Source: Phocaeicola faecalis (GTDB taxonomy: Bacteria > Bacteroidota > Bacteroidia > Bacteroidales > Bacteroidaceae). From it: 64,000 nt of DNA. The notes under the pieces are model-generated. The model was not told the DNA's origin. It did no database searches and saw only the letters and a list, made by a program, of their open reading frames with translations. The stretch covers positions 1 through 64,000 of the forward strand of contig NZ_JADNRM010000003.1 of NCBI RefSeq assembly GCF_021730445.1, in the 5' to 3' direction. The translations under genes and the position numbers were made by a program. Shown here in pieces: positions 17,902 to 26,294 of the stretch (positions are counted from its first letter, which is position 1; every line of letters starts with the position of its first letter).

Positions 17902-18942
17902 ATGCAGGAAACAAATAGAACAGAAATTGCAGCTTTAGGCGAGTTTGGCCTCATCAAACACCTGACTCAGAATATCGAGTTGAAGAACCCCGAGACCAAA
18001 TACGGTGTAGGTGACGATGCAGCCGTGCTTGAATTTAAAGAAAAGGAAGTATTGGTTACCACCGATCTTTTGATGGAAGGAGTACATTTCGACCTGATTT
18101 ATACACCACTAAAACATCTTGGATACAAATCAGCCATTGTAAACTTCTCCGATATTTATGCCATGAATGGAACTCCCAAACAAATCACCATATCCTTGGC
18201 TGTATCCAAACGCTTCTGTATAGAAGATTTAGAGCAGTTTTATGATGGCTTGAAACTGGCTTGCCAGCTACACAATGTAGATATTGTAGGTGGAGACACC
18301 ACATCTTCAGTCACAGGCCTGGCAATCAGCATCACTTGTATCGGCGAAGCCGACAAAGATAAAGTGGTTTACCGTAATGGAGCGCACGACACAGATTTGA
18401 TTTGTGTCAGCGGTGACTTGGGGGCCGCCTATATGGGATTACAATTGCTGGAACGTGAAAAAGCTGTATTCCAAGACCAAAAAGAAGCAACCCCCGACTT
18501 CTCTGGCAAGGAATACATATTGGAACGCCAACTTAAACCGGAAGCGCGTAAAGATATCATTGAAGAACTTGCCCAAGCAGGAGTACAACCGACTGCCATG
18601 ATGGATATTTCGGATGGACTTTCTTCCGAGCTGTTACATATTTGCTCACAAAGTAACACTGGCTGTCGTGTTTACGAGGAACGTATCCCTATTGATTATC
18701 AGACGGCTGTGATGGCAGAAGAGCTCAATATGAATGTCACCACTTGTGCATTAAATGGTGGCGAAGACTACGAACTCCTGTTCACAGTTCCCTTGACAGA
18801 CCATGAAAAGGTTTCGGCTATGAAAGGCGTAAAAGTAATTGGTCACATCACTAAACCAGAGCTGGGCTGCGCCCTTGTCACTCGTGACGGACAAGAGTTT
18901 GAACTAAAAGCACAGGGTTGGAATCCATTGAAAGAAAAATAA
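17902..18942 (+). CDS. thiL: thiamine-monophosphate kinase
   Basis: The 346-aa enzyme converts thiamine phosphate to the active diphosphate. It shows the ATP-binding AIRS-family features GVGDDAAVLE (36-45), NFSDIYAMNGTPKQ, VGGDTTSS, MMDISDGLSSEL near residue 235 and NGGEDYELLFT. It is the last gene of the sppA operon and is followed 11 bp later by a strong hairpin terminator. No other thiamine gene is in the window. Confidence 0.96.
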   Translation: MQETNRTEIAALGEFGLIKHLTQNIELKNPETKYGVGDDAAVLEFKEKEVLVTTDLLMEGVHFDLIYTPLKHLGYKSAIVNFSDIYAMNGTPKQITISLAVSKRFCIEDLEQFYDGLKLACQLHNVDIVGGDTTSSVTGLAISITCIGEADKDKVVYRNGAHDTDLICVSGDLGAAYMGLQLLEREKAVFQDQKEATPDFSGKEYILERQLKPEARKDIIEELAQAGVQPTAMMDISDGLSSELLHICSQSNTGCRVYEERIPIDYQTAVMAEELNMNVTTCALNGGEDYELLFTVPLTDHEKVSAMKGVKVIGHITKPELGCALVTRDGQEFELKAQGWNPLKEK

Positions 18943-18952
18943 TTTCCATTTT

Positions 18953-18996
18953 AAAATGCTGATAATAAACATATTAATTATTATCAGCATTTTTTC
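18953..18996 (+). terminator. intrinsic terminator after thiL
   Basis: A perfect 15-bp stem (18954-18968 with 18978-18992) and a 9-nt loop are followed by a T run. It begins 11 bp past the thiL stop. Confidence 0.9.
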
Positions 18997-19007
18997 TCTC
19001 TATAATA

Positions 19008-19039
19008 TTTGCAAGATTAGAAAACTTTATCTACCTTTG
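19008..19039 (+). promoter_or_regulatory. promoter of tRNA-Phe
   Basis: TTTG at 19008-19011 and TACCTTTG at 19032-19039 are 20 bp apart. The box and the next bases, CTACCTTTGCAACCGCAAA, are identical to the region in front of tRNA-Glu at 61676-61694. Confidence 0.85.
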
Positions 19040-19060
19040 CAACCGCAAACAAGAAACAAT

Positions 19061-19133
19061 GGTGCCATAGCTCAGTTGGTAGAGCAAAGGACTGAAAATC
19101 CTTGTGTCCCCGGTTCGATTCCTGGTGGCACCA
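19061..19133 (+). tRNA. tRNA-Phe (GAA)
   Basis: A 73-nt cloverleaf has acceptor arms GGTGCCA and TGGCACC, D-loop AGCTCAGTTGGTAGAGC, anticodon GAA inside GGACTGAAAATCC, and T-loop GGTTCGATTCC. The discriminator is A and the 3' CCA is not encoded. Confidence 0.97.
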
Positions 19134-19157
19134 CTTTGAAGAAAAGGCGAACGATGT

Positions 19158-19197
19158 AAATCCCTGAATTTCAAAGAAGTTCAGGGATTTTTCTTTT
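19158..19197 (+). terminator. terminator after tRNA-Phe
   Basis: A perfect 11-bp stem AAATCCCTGAA (19158-19168) pairs with 19180-19190 and is followed by a T-rich tail. Confidence 0.85.
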
Positions 19198-19289
19198 CCA
19201 AGAACAGGCAAAATCAGTGGGATTGGAGCAACTATGGCTCAGCGGATATTTCTATACGCCCTTATTCAAGGGACTGTTTTTAAAAGAGG

Positions 19290-19607
19290 GCAGTCATTAT
19301 TCTTGGAGATTTAACATATCAATCAAGCACCTGTCGCCGAACGTTGTCTCCTCCGGCTTTCAAACGCTGCATACGTTTTTGAACTCCCTAAGTCATTTCA
19401 TTAGCCAGACTAAGCGTTTTCGTCCTTTCGATTATGCCTGTCTGTCCGTCGGATTACTACAGACTCCGGCAATGGACTGTATAGTCCGTTGCAGTAGACC
19501 GTACAGTCTGCTACAGTGGACTGTACAGTCTGCTGCCGGAGACTGTAATAATCTTCCGTTCAAAAGGTCTTGGCTGAGCCTAAGAAACGGCTTATTCTTA
19601 CCTTTAT
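19290..19607. repeat. 22-bp-period palindrome array element, copy A
   Basis: An intergenic repeat of about 318 bp lies between convergent tRNA-Phe and the nucleotidyltransferase-like gene. Its core is GACTGTACAGTC-type palindromes at 19475, 19497, 19519 and a half at 19541, spaced exactly 22 bp. Flanks (TCCTCCGG, AACTCCCTAAGTC, TTTCATTAGCC, GGATTACTACAG before; AATCTTCCGTTCAAAA and CCTAAGAAAC after) recur around 60.5-60.75 kb. The part at 19328-19376 matches the 3' coding end of the next gene. Open frames through it are not credible genes. Confidence 0.85.
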
Positions 19608-19670
19608 TTGTGATATGATTGTCGAATTTCCAAGAAAACAATGTGCCCCCTTGTTTGGGTGGCAGTTTCA

Positions 19671-20258
19671 TCAAGGCATCCACTCCACAACACCTGTCAC
19701 CGGATGTTGTCTCCTCCAGTTTTCAAACTCTGCATACGTCCGCACTCCGTCCCGGAGGACAGCCTGATAATATTCCACTCCCATGCAAAATTCCGTATCC
19801 GGCGTCTCATATTTCAAACGCAGAATCGCTTCCTTCGTTTCCTCAGTCAGAACCGCTTTAATGCGCTCCGCCATCTTCTCAAAATAGCCGTCGTAACGGG
19901 AATTCTTTAATATATGAATCATATCCATTTTCCAAGAACCGTTCTCCGAGTCTTCATACCAGGCATGCCACTCGATACATGCCTCCTCCGTATCCAAAAG
20001 ATTATTATAAGTTATCCGTTTGACAGACTTGTTTTCCGCCAACTTTGCCATTGCCATGAAACTGATTGCCGGAGTCAAAGGAGAGGAATAAATATGAAAA
20101 TCCACATCCCGGTTCTTCACCAACAATCCCATATTCAATGAGCCCACCAAATTAATCTCCGCCCCGACCGACTTCCAAATATTCATAACGTCGGTCTTTC
20201 GTATCACTTCCCATGCCTGCTGCCGATTCTTTTCGGCTAATTCTAATATATGCTCCAT
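19671..20258 (-). CDS. nucleotidyltransferase-fold protein (putative)
   Basis: The 195-aa protein has a helix-rich start, then VGAEINLVGSLNMGLLVKN and RDVDFHIYS (about 30-60). GS followed by the D-x-D strand is the signature of the polymerase-beta-type nucleotidyltransferase fold. The rest contains ACIEWHAWYED and MDMIHILKNSRYDGYF. I do not know the substrate; related short proteins are annotated only as hypothetical. It is 2 bp downstream of the MATE gene on the same strand, so the two are probably cotranscribed. Its last 16 or so codons (TYAEFENWRRQHPVTG) are duplicated in degenerate form in the repeat 350 bp downstream, suggesting the C-terminus and the repeat share an origin. Confidence 0.6.
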   Translation of the reverse strand: MEHILELAEKNRQQAWEVIRKTDVMNIWKSVGAEINLVGSLNMGLLVKNRDVDFHIYSSPLTPAISFMAMAKLAENKSVKRITYNNLLDTEEACIEWHAWYEDSENGSWKMDMIHILKNSRYDGYFEKMAERIKAVLTEETKEAILRLKYETPDTEFCMGVEYYQAVLRDGVRTYAEFENWRRQHPVTGVVEWMP

Positions 20259-20260
20259 AA

Positions 20261-21601
20261 CTATTTTGTTGTTTCTAATTTACTCTTGTTTCCATGTGGT
20301 CGGCCGGTTGAACCTACATATCTTTTAAGATATACATAGGACTGCACACCAAGCAAAATGACAAATACATATTCAGCCGTCAGATATACAGCCAACGGCA
20401 TAGTAAAACAGCAACTCAGTACATACAAATATCCCAGGTATACAATAATCGTCACCACCTGAAAAATAAAGGCAAGTCTTGTATTTCCCGTTCCCGTCAC
20501 CATACTGATATAGACATATCCCGGCAATCCGAAAACATAATTCACCAGCATGACGAAGAAAGGAATGTAAGTCACTTCCACCAGTATAGCACTATCGGTA
20601 TAGAAACCGATTATCGGCCGGGCAAAAAGCATTGCCAGCACCACTAAGGGTAAGCCGACTCCATAACCCAGTTTCAGTACTTTATTTGAAACTGAAAATA
20701 TCAGCTTTCCCTCCCCTGCTCCTATCAGATTACTCACCAGCGAACCTGTGGTTGCAGCAAACGAGCTGACCAAAACAAAGAAAACTGTCGACACGCTACG
20801 TGTTATATTCGAGGCTGCCAAAGAGGTTTCTCCCAAACGCTCAATGGCAACAAAAAATAAAAACCACGGAACCATACTGATAAAAGAATGCATCATGCTC
20901 CAAACAGACAACTGTAAAAGCTTCTTCAACAGCCGGCCATTATATTTAATCTTCAGGCCATATTTATTCTTGTCCATATAATATAAGGTATAGAAAAGCA
21001 TCATTATAAACGAAGCCGCTTCAGATAAAGAAGATGCCAAAGCAGCCCCCGATATTCCCCATTCAAGGCTAAAGATGAAAAGATAATTGCACGGAATGTT
21101 AATAAGAACTGCTATTAGTGCTGCCCAAGACAAGACTTTGGTTCTTATTATGCCTACATAAAAAGCACGGAAAGCCAAAAAAGGAAATGAAAATAAGAGT
21201 CCCCAGCTCCGCCAATATATATAATCGACAGCTGAATGATAGATATCGGCAGATTGAATGAAGTATTTCAGTATGTGAGGGGAGGCCCACTGTGACAAGC
21301 CACATAAGCACATGGATAATATTACAAGGAAAAAAAGTCCCTGTATAAAAGTTCTTCCTGTATCTTCATAGTGAAGTTCCCCATTTCTACGGGCAACCAT
21401 AACTTGCAATCCCAGACTGAAGCCGAAGCCCAACATATAGATTGCCAGATAATAGATACTGGCTAAAGCAGATGCTCCCAATTCTATTTCACCTACATGT
21501 CCCAAAAAGACAGCATCGGTTATATTAATAAGTTGCTCCATCAAAATGCTCATCATTACCGGAAGGTTGATGAGCCAAATTTGTTTATATGTATAATTCA
21601 T
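20261..21601 (-). CDS. MATE-family multidrug/cation efflux transporter
   Basis: The 446-aa inner-membrane protein has the roughly twelve hydrophobic helices of the MATE family, which export drugs or metabolites in exchange for Na+ or H+. Recognisable segments include the N-terminal INLPVMMSILMEQLINITD, FLGHVGEIELGASALA, and the internal repeat half with ASNITRSVSTVFFVLVSSFA and GSLVSNLIGAGE. Substrate unknown. The next gene starts 2 bp after its stop. Upstream is a roughly 200-nt untranslated leader with two strong hairpin domains, unusual for a transporter of this type and a possible regulatory RNA. Confidence 0.93.
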   Translation of the reverse strand: MNYTYKQIWLINLPVMMSILMEQLINITDAVFLGHVGEIELGASALASIYYLAIYMLGFGFSLGLQVMVARRNGELHYEDTGRTFIQGLFFLVILSMCLCGLSQWASPHILKYFIQSADIYHSAVDYIYWRSWGLLFSFPFLAFRAFYVGIIRTKVLSWAALIAVLINIPCNYLFIFSLEWGISGAALASSLSEAASFIMMLFYTLYYMDKNKYGLKIKYNGRLLKKLLQLSVWSMMHSFISMVPWFLFFVAIERLGETSLAASNITRSVSTVFFVLVSSFAATTGSLVSNLIGAGEGKLIFSVSNKVLKLGYGVGLPLVVLAMLFARPIIGFYTDSAILVEVTYIPFFVMLVNYVFGLPGYVYISMVTGTGNTRLAFIFQVVTIIVYLGYLYVLSCCFTMPLAVYLTAEYVFVILLGVQSYVYLKRYVGSTGRPHGNKSKLETTK

Positions 21602-21611
21602 TGTTCAACTG

Positions 21612-21822
21612 AAAATAGATGCTATTCCGTGCCCTTTGCAGACAAGCAGTGGGCCTCATAGCATTCTCATAAATAAAATGATAATAAAACTCTGTGGCGA
21701 ACTATGTTCATAGTCCGTCAAATAGCCTAATTGGAAGTACTATTCATGGAGCGTAGCTATATACAGAGTTGGTGTTTCATAAGTTGAACAATTCTTTCTA
21801 ATCTGTTTCGGGTACAAAGATA
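21612..21822 (-). promoter_or_regulatory. promoter and candidate structured leader of the MATE gene
   Basis: The minus strand has TATCTTTG at 21815-21822, giving a leader of about 200 nt. The leader can form a closing helix AACTCTGT (about 21765-21772) with ACAGAGTT (about 21688-21695) around two hairpins, one with ACTAT/ATAGT arms at 21701-21714 and one with AATAG/CTATT arms at 21721-21744. A second domain, ATGCTAT/ATAGCAT enclosing GCCC/GGGC, lies at about 21618-21664, close to the start codon. It matches no riboswitch consensus that I can recall. The pairings are seen; function is inference. Confidence 0.4.
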
Positions 21823-21867
21823 GAAAACAAATCAATATGTGGTGCATATTACTCCAAAAACCTATCT

Positions 21868-22368
21868 TTATCTTCTCACAGCAAACAATTCAGCTTCCAT
21901 CGTCCAATGCTTGCCATCTTTGCGCACTAAGCGTTGCCAATGAAAGGAAGTCCGTGTTATTTCAGAGAATACCCAACGCAAATTCTTGTTGTTTACTGCC
22001 GTTTGAACAATTCTATCTTTTTCCCATCTTGCCTCCAGTTGAGTGGCTCCGCCCAGTTCCGCATATAGGATATCCCAAGCCAATGTATCCGGATTATACA
22101 TCCTCACCGTTGTTCCGTAAGCGGCATCCGGCTGATAATTAGTCACACGCTCCTTACGTGAAGGACAGATAAAAACATCCTGAATAGCCGTACCCTCCAA
22201 TATCCACTGAAAAATCCACTCCCCCTCGACGTGTCTTTCTTCTGCAGTTCCATGGCTATCAATCCATTCGAAATCCCATTCTCCTACGAAATGCCCGAAA
22301 AGATTACACCCGGCAGGCACAATATTACTTTTGGTTTTGCTGACCAAAGCCTTGATAAATTCTTTCAT
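21868..22368 (-). CDS. DUF1579-like conserved hypothetical protein
   Basis: The 166-aa soluble protein is rich in Trp and aromatic strands: FVGEWDFEWIDSHG, EGEWIFQWILEGTAIQDVF, YGTTVRMYNP and LAWDILYAELGG, ending SFHWQRLVRKDGKHWTMEAEL. The repeated pattern of weight-and-see strands is like the DUF1579/lipocalin-like beta-barrels whose function is unknown. The ATG at 22368 is chosen over the TTG at 22392. It lies upstream of the MATE gene on the same strand with 266 bp between, and divergent from alkaline phosphatase. Confidence 0.65.
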   Translation of the reverse strand: MKEFIKALVSKTKSNIVPAGCNLFGHFVGEWDFEWIDSHGTAEERHVEGEWIFQWILEGTAIQDVFICPSRKERVTNYQPDAAYGTTVRMYNPDTLAWDILYAELGGATQLEARWEKDRIVQTAVNNKNLRWVFSEITRTSFHWQRLVRKDGKHWTMEAELFAVRR

Positions 22369-22440
22369 ACTCTCTTCTATATATGAAAACAAATATAGAA
22401 TAATTCCTCATCATTACCCATTAAAAAGTAAACTTTTCCC

Positions 22441-22469
22441 TTGTAATGCACAAATAATTTATATATTTG
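22441..22469 (+). promoter_or_regulatory. promoter of alkaline phosphatase
   Basis: TATATTTG at 22462-22469 is a consensus -7 box, with TTGT at 22441-22444 as the likely -33 element at slightly short spacing. No Pho-type operator can be recognised. Confidence 0.6.
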
Positions 22470-22507
22470 CTAGCATTACTAATTATGTATCATTTAAGTC
22501 ACAAAAC

Positions 22508-23923
22508 ATGAAGAAACTATCTTTCATTATTACATTTGTATTTCTGTCCATCCTGTTTGTACAGGCTCAGCAGGCTAAATACGTTTTTTATTTCATCGGC
22601 GATGGAATGGGTGTTAACCAAGTATTGGGGACAGAAATGTATCGCTCCGAGCTAAAAGGAGAGATTGGCATTACCCCACTGCTTTTCACACAATTTCCAT
22701 TTGCTACTGTTGCTACTACATTTTCCGCCACCAATGGCGTAACCGACTCGGCAGCTGCGGGAACGGCACTTGCCACCGGCAGCAAGACCAAGAACGGAGC
22801 ATTGGGAATGAAAAAAGATTTGGAAACTAAAATAAACAGTGTGGCTTCATGGGCCAAGGACAAAGGCTGCCGGGTGGGTATCAGCACAAGTGTCAGTGTA
22901 GACCATGCTACTCCGGCTGCTTTCTATGCACACCAAGCACAAAGAAGCAGTTATTATAATGTAGGCCTTGATTTGATTGCGGCTAATTATGACTTCTATG
23001 CCGGTTCGGATTTCCTTGACCCCACTAACAAAAAAGGAGGAGACAGCAATTCGGAAAGCCTCTACACGCTGGCAGACAAAGCAGGATACAGCGTAGCACG
23101 CGGTTATAAAGACTATCAGAAGAAAGCCAAGAAATCAGACAAAATGATTCTGTTGCAACCGACTTCCGCCACCGATGCAAGTTCTATTCCTTATGCCATT
23201 GACCGCAAGAAAGGTGACATGACCTTAGCCGAAATAACCCGCGCCGGTATCAATTTCCTTTCTAAAGACCTTTCCAAAGGTTTCTTCCTGATGGTTGAGG
23301 GTGGTAAAATTGACTGGGCTTGCCATAGCAATGATGCGGCAACTGTATTCAATGAAGTGGTTGATTTGGATGATGCCATCAAAGTAGCTTACGAATTCTA
23401 TGAACAACATCCCGACGAAACACTGATTGTAGTGACGGCCGACCATGAAACCGGTGGCATCGTATTGGGTAAAGGCCCTTACACACTCAATCTTCAGGCT
23501 TTGAAATCACAAAAAGTCAGCGAGAGCGGCTATACCCAAATCATCAATGGCTTAAGAAAAAAATACAAGAACCAAGTATCTTGGGAAGTAATCAAACAAT
23601 CGCTGAAAGATAATTTCGGCTTTTGGGACAGCATCCAATTGAATGAAAAACAGGAAGCGCAATTAAAGAAAGTATATGATAAATCATTCGGCGAGCAAAA
23701 TGTAGATTTACAGAAGAGTGAATATCAGCAAGACGAGCCTTTGGCTTCCGAAGCTAAAAAGATTTTGGATGACATTGCCTTTGTAGGCTGGACCAGCGGC
23801 GGACACTCCGGCGGATATGTTCCTGTATTTGCCATCGGCGCAGGTGCAGAGTTATTTCAAGGTCGGATAGACAATACTGAAATCCCGGTGAAAATAGCAG
23901 AGGCGGCAGGCTATCCTAATTAA
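22508..23923 (+). CDS. alkaline phosphatase (periplasmic)
   Basis: The 471-aa secreted phosphomonoesterase has a signal peptide (1-20, ending LFVQAQ). Metal and active-site motifs are all visible: FIGDGMGVNQ (29-38), the nucleophile Ser81 in VTDSAAAGTALATG, DHATPAAFYAH, FLMVEGGKIDWACHSND, VTADHETGG and GGHSGGYVPV near the C-terminus. I take the ATG at 22508, which starts the signal peptide; an upstream in-frame extension of 59 codons covers the promoter. The stop overlaps the convergent HhH gene by 4 bp. It probably supplies phosphate from organic esters. Confidence 0.95.
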   Translation: MKKLSFIITFVFLSILFVQAQQAKYVFYFIGDGMGVNQVLGTEMYRSELKGEIGITPLLFTQFPFATVATTFSATNGVTDSAAAGTALATGSKTKNGALGMKKDLETKINSVASWAKDKGCRVGISTSVSVDHATPAAFYAHQAQRSSYYNVGLDLIAANYDFYAGSDFLDPTNKKGGDSNSESLYTLADKAGYSVARGYKDYQKKAKKSDKMILLQPTSATDASSIPYAIDRKKGDMTLAEITRAGINFLSKDLSKGFFLMVEGGKIDWACHSNDAATVFNEVVDLDDAIKVAYEFYEQHPDETLIVVTADHETGGIVLGKGPYTLNLQALKSQKVSESGYTQIINGLRKKYKNQVSWEVIKQSLKDNFGFWDSIQLNEKQEAQLKKVYDKSFGEQNVDLQKSEYQQDEPLASEAKKILDDIAFVGWTSGGHSGGYVPVFAIGAGAELFQGRIDNTEIPVKIAEAAGYPN

Positions 23924-24828
23924 TCGAAAGTAAGATAGTGTGATAATCGCTCCAAGTCTTTCTCGGCAAACTCTTCATAAAGGGATAGCTGAGAAAGGCT
24001 TTTTAATTTATCCTTCTTTCTCCGGAACTCAACAATAACCCGTGCCTGATAATAATTAATGTAAGGATGTGCACGCAGTCTGTCCAAGCTCGCTTTATTG
24101 GCATTTATTCGATGAATAGGGCAATTTTCAACTTTAAACCAACGTTGTATATCAGAAGTTACCCATTTGAGTTCCTGTAATTGTGCAACATCATAGAATC
24201 CTCCCAACCGGTTCCGGTAGGCAACGATAGCCCGTGCAATTCCAATCCCTATCCCCGGAATTTTCTTCAGTTCCGTAGTATCTGCCCGGTTCAAATCAAC
24301 CAAAGTTCCTTCGGGATATTTATAAAAAGCCAAAGTGTCGCGCTTCTCTACTTTTGCATAACGCAAAGTATCAGGCTTCTTCTGAAATGATTCGGATATA
24401 TAAATATAGGGTTCTAAAGTATGAAACTGCTCTTCCGTTATTCCATAGATACGTGAGAAAGCTTCCGCAGTAGCAAACTTTCCGCCTGCCTGCCTATACC
24501 TTATTATATTATGAGCTATAAAAGAAGGCAACCCAAGTTGCAAAAACTCGATGGAATCGGCCAAATTTGGTTCAAAAGGTGCCAATACCACCTTTCTTTT
24601 TACAACCTCTTTCTTTTTAAATGAGGCATTTCTTTGCTGCTCTATTATCTTGATACTGGCCAAAAACCGTTCCATTTCTTCAAATGATTCCTGATTGGTA
24701 TCTTTATCAGACTCTTCTATCAGATAAGGAGAAACCAGCCAGATTCCAATTATCGTAACAATCATCCCAAGCAGGAAAACTATCCCCCTGCGTTCTTTCT
24801 TAGAGAAATAAAAGAAGTCTTTCCACAT
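23920..24828 (-). CDS. membrane-anchored helix-hairpin-helix (ComEA-like) protein
   Basis: The 302-aa protein has an N-terminal transmembrane segment (about 16-36, FLLGMIVTIIGIWLVSPYLI) and a long region with helix-hairpin-helix DNA-binding units. These include FIAHNIIRYRQAGGKF, the canonical IPGIGIGIARAIVAYRNRLGGF (about 193-214) and YYQARVIVEFRRKKDKLKSL near the C-terminus. ComEA-type HhH proteins bind double-stranded DNA at the cell surface, but in Bacteroides no uptake role is proven. It lies 6 bp after the NSS transporter on the same strand, apparently cotranscribed, and converges on alkaline phosphatase with a 4-bp overlap. Confidence 0.85.
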   Translation of the reverse strand: MWKDFFYFSKKERRGIVFLLGMIVTIIGIWLVSPYLIEESDKDTNQESFEEMERFLASIKIIEQQRNASFKKKEVVKRKVVLAPFEPNLADSIEFLQLGLPSFIAHNIIRYRQAGGKFATAEAFSRIYGITEEQFHTLEPYIYISESFQKKPDTLRYAKVEKRDTLAFYKYPEGTLVDLNRADTTELKKIPGIGIGIARAIVAYRNRLGGFYDVAQLQELKWVTSDIQRWFKVENCPIHRINANKASLDRLRAHPYINYYQARVIVEFRRKKDKLKSLSQLSLYEEFAEKDLERLSHYLTFD

Positions 24829-24834
24829 ATTGCA

Positions 24835-26199
24835 CTAAATCAGGCCCAATTCATTGATGAAAATCAATGCAATGCCAATGGGTGCAATGAATCTCAGAAT
24901 AAATATATAGACATTAAAGAAACCGGCTTTCAGAGTACCTTCATTGGTCAATTCGTTATAAGAAACTGACCGTTTCAAATACCAACCGACAAATATGCAT
25001 ACCAACATTCCACCCAACGGAAGCATAATTTTTGCAGTGACAAAGTCCAGCAAATCAAAGAAACCTTTGTCAAACAGCGTATACTTCTGCATCACACCCA
25101 ACGACAGGGATGAAAGCACTCCTATCAGTATACATCCGAAGGTAACCATTTTAGCCGCACGCCCGCGAGTCAGAGCGAACTCCTCATGTAAAAAGGCTGT
25201 AACCACCTCATGCAAAGAAATAGTGGACGTCAGTGCTGCCAAAGCCAGCAACACATAGAACAATACAGAAAAGACGTACGCCAAGATAGGTATTCCGGCA
25301 AATGCCTGCTGGAAGACGTTAGGCAGAGTAATAAATATCAAAGAAGGTCCGGCATCGGGCTGAATGCCAACCGAAAATGCCGCAGGGAAAATAATGACAC
25401 CTGCCAATACTGCAACAAATGTATCGATAACTCCTACGCTCAGTGCGGTGTTTCCTAACTTTGTCTCTTTTCCAAAATAAGAGGCATAAGTGGAAAGGCA
25501 TCCCATTCCCAAACTCAAGGAGAAAAAAGCTTGCCCCATGGCTCCCAAAAACACATCACCGGTCACTTTACTAAAATCCGGTTTAAACAAGAACTCTAAT
25601 CCCTTTTCCGCATTTGGTAAAGACAACGAACACACTGCAAGCACTATAATGAGAATAAAAAGTACTGGCATCAGAATCTTAGAGGACTTCTCAATGCCAT
25701 CTTTCACCCCTTTTACAATAACAAAATGGGTAAGCAGGAGAAATACCACCAGCCAAATCAACGGACGAACCGGATTCTGAGAGAAGGACTCAAAAGCCAG
25801 AATAAAATCATCCGGCCTTTTATTGGCAAATTCATTCGCTCCTGCTTCCAAAATATATTCTAATGTCCATCCCGCCACAACAGAATAATATCCCAAGATT
25901 AGAAATCCCGCCAATACTCCTAAATAACCTAACCATTTCCAATGGGTATCCGGCGCTAAAACAGAATATGCTTTACCTGTACTCGCCTTTGAATGACGCC
26001 CTACTGTAAACTCGGCCATCATAATCGGCATACCCAATACAAGGACACATGCCAAATATATTAAAATGAACGCTGCACCACCGTGGTTACCCGTCTCATA
26101 AGGAAAACGCCATATATTGCCCAAGCCCACTGCCGAACCGGCAGCTGCCAGTATCGCTCCTATCTTACTCCCGAAATTTGCTCTTTCGCTTTTTTGCAT
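24835..26199 (-). CDS. sodium-dependent transporter, NSS (SNF) family
   Basis: The 454-aa integral membrane protein has about eleven to twelve helices and belongs to the neurotransmitter:sodium symporter family. The signature of helix 1, AAAGSAVGLGNIWRFPY (18-34), with its Na+-binding Ala/Val/Asn positions, is intact. The helix 6 region FFSLSLGMGCLSTYASY and helix 8 EVVTAFLHEE are also recognisable. Bacterial members usually import amino acids such as Trp, Leu or Tyr; the substrate here is unknown. It is divergent from the VanZ-like gene across a 9-bp perfect inverted repeat. Confidence 0.92.
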   Translation of the reverse strand: MQKSERANFGSKIGAILAAAGSAVGLGNIWRFPYETGNHGGAAFILIYLACVLVLGMPIMMAEFTVGRHSKASTGKAYSVLAPDTHWKWLGYLGVLAGFLILGYYSVVAGWTLEYILEAGANEFANKRPDDFILAFESFSQNPVRPLIWLVVFLLLTHFVIVKGVKDGIEKSSKILMPVLFILIIVLAVCSLSLPNAEKGLEFLFKPDFSKVTGDVFLGAMGQAFFSLSLGMGCLSTYASYFGKETKLGNTALSVGVIDTFVAVLAGVIIFPAAFSVGIQPDAGPSLIFITLPNVFQQAFAGIPILAYVFSVLFYVLLALAALTSTISLHEVVTAFLHEEFALTRGRAAKMVTFGCILIGVLSSLSLGVMQKYTLFDKGFFDLLDFVTAKIMLPLGGMLVCIFVGWYLKRSVSYNELTNEGTLKAGFFNVYIFILRFIAPIGIALIFINELGLI

Positions 26200-26240
26200 A
26201 AAAAACTATCAATTTATTATAATTCGAAACCTATTGGGGT

Positions 26241-26270
26241 GCAAAAGTATAAAATTAATCGTACTTTTGC
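26241..26270. promoter_or_regulatory. divergent -7 boxes forming an inverted repeat
   Basis: GCAAAAGTA (26241-26249) and TACTTTTGC (26262-26270) are perfect complements 12 bp apart. Each contains a TACTTTTG -7 box, one facing the NSS transporter and one facing the VanZ-like gene. It may be a face-to-face promoter pair or an operator. Confidence 0.65.
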
Positions 26271-26294
26271 GACGAATAACTAATATTTTAAAGT

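Noticed and set aside
19061-19133. tRNA-Phe as the attachment site of an integrated element
   Set aside because: No integrase is nearby and I found no direct repeat of the tRNA 3' end in the window.
19453-19553. CRISPR-like array (regular repeats)
   Set aside because: Repeats are short palindromes with similar, not unique, 10-bp spacers, only three to four units, and no cas genes in the window.
19217-19618. 133-codon plus-strand frame
   Set aside because: It reads straight through the palindrome array and has no recognisable family or protein-like composition.
21612-21665. Cobalamin riboswitch (GCCCACTG resembling the B12 box)
   Set aside because: The rest of the conserved cobalamin aptamer, including the GGTGnnAATCC and CCCGCAACTG segments, is absent.
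22331-22507. N-terminal extension of alkaline phosphatase
   Set aside because: It covers the promoter and lies before a clear signal peptide starting at 22508.
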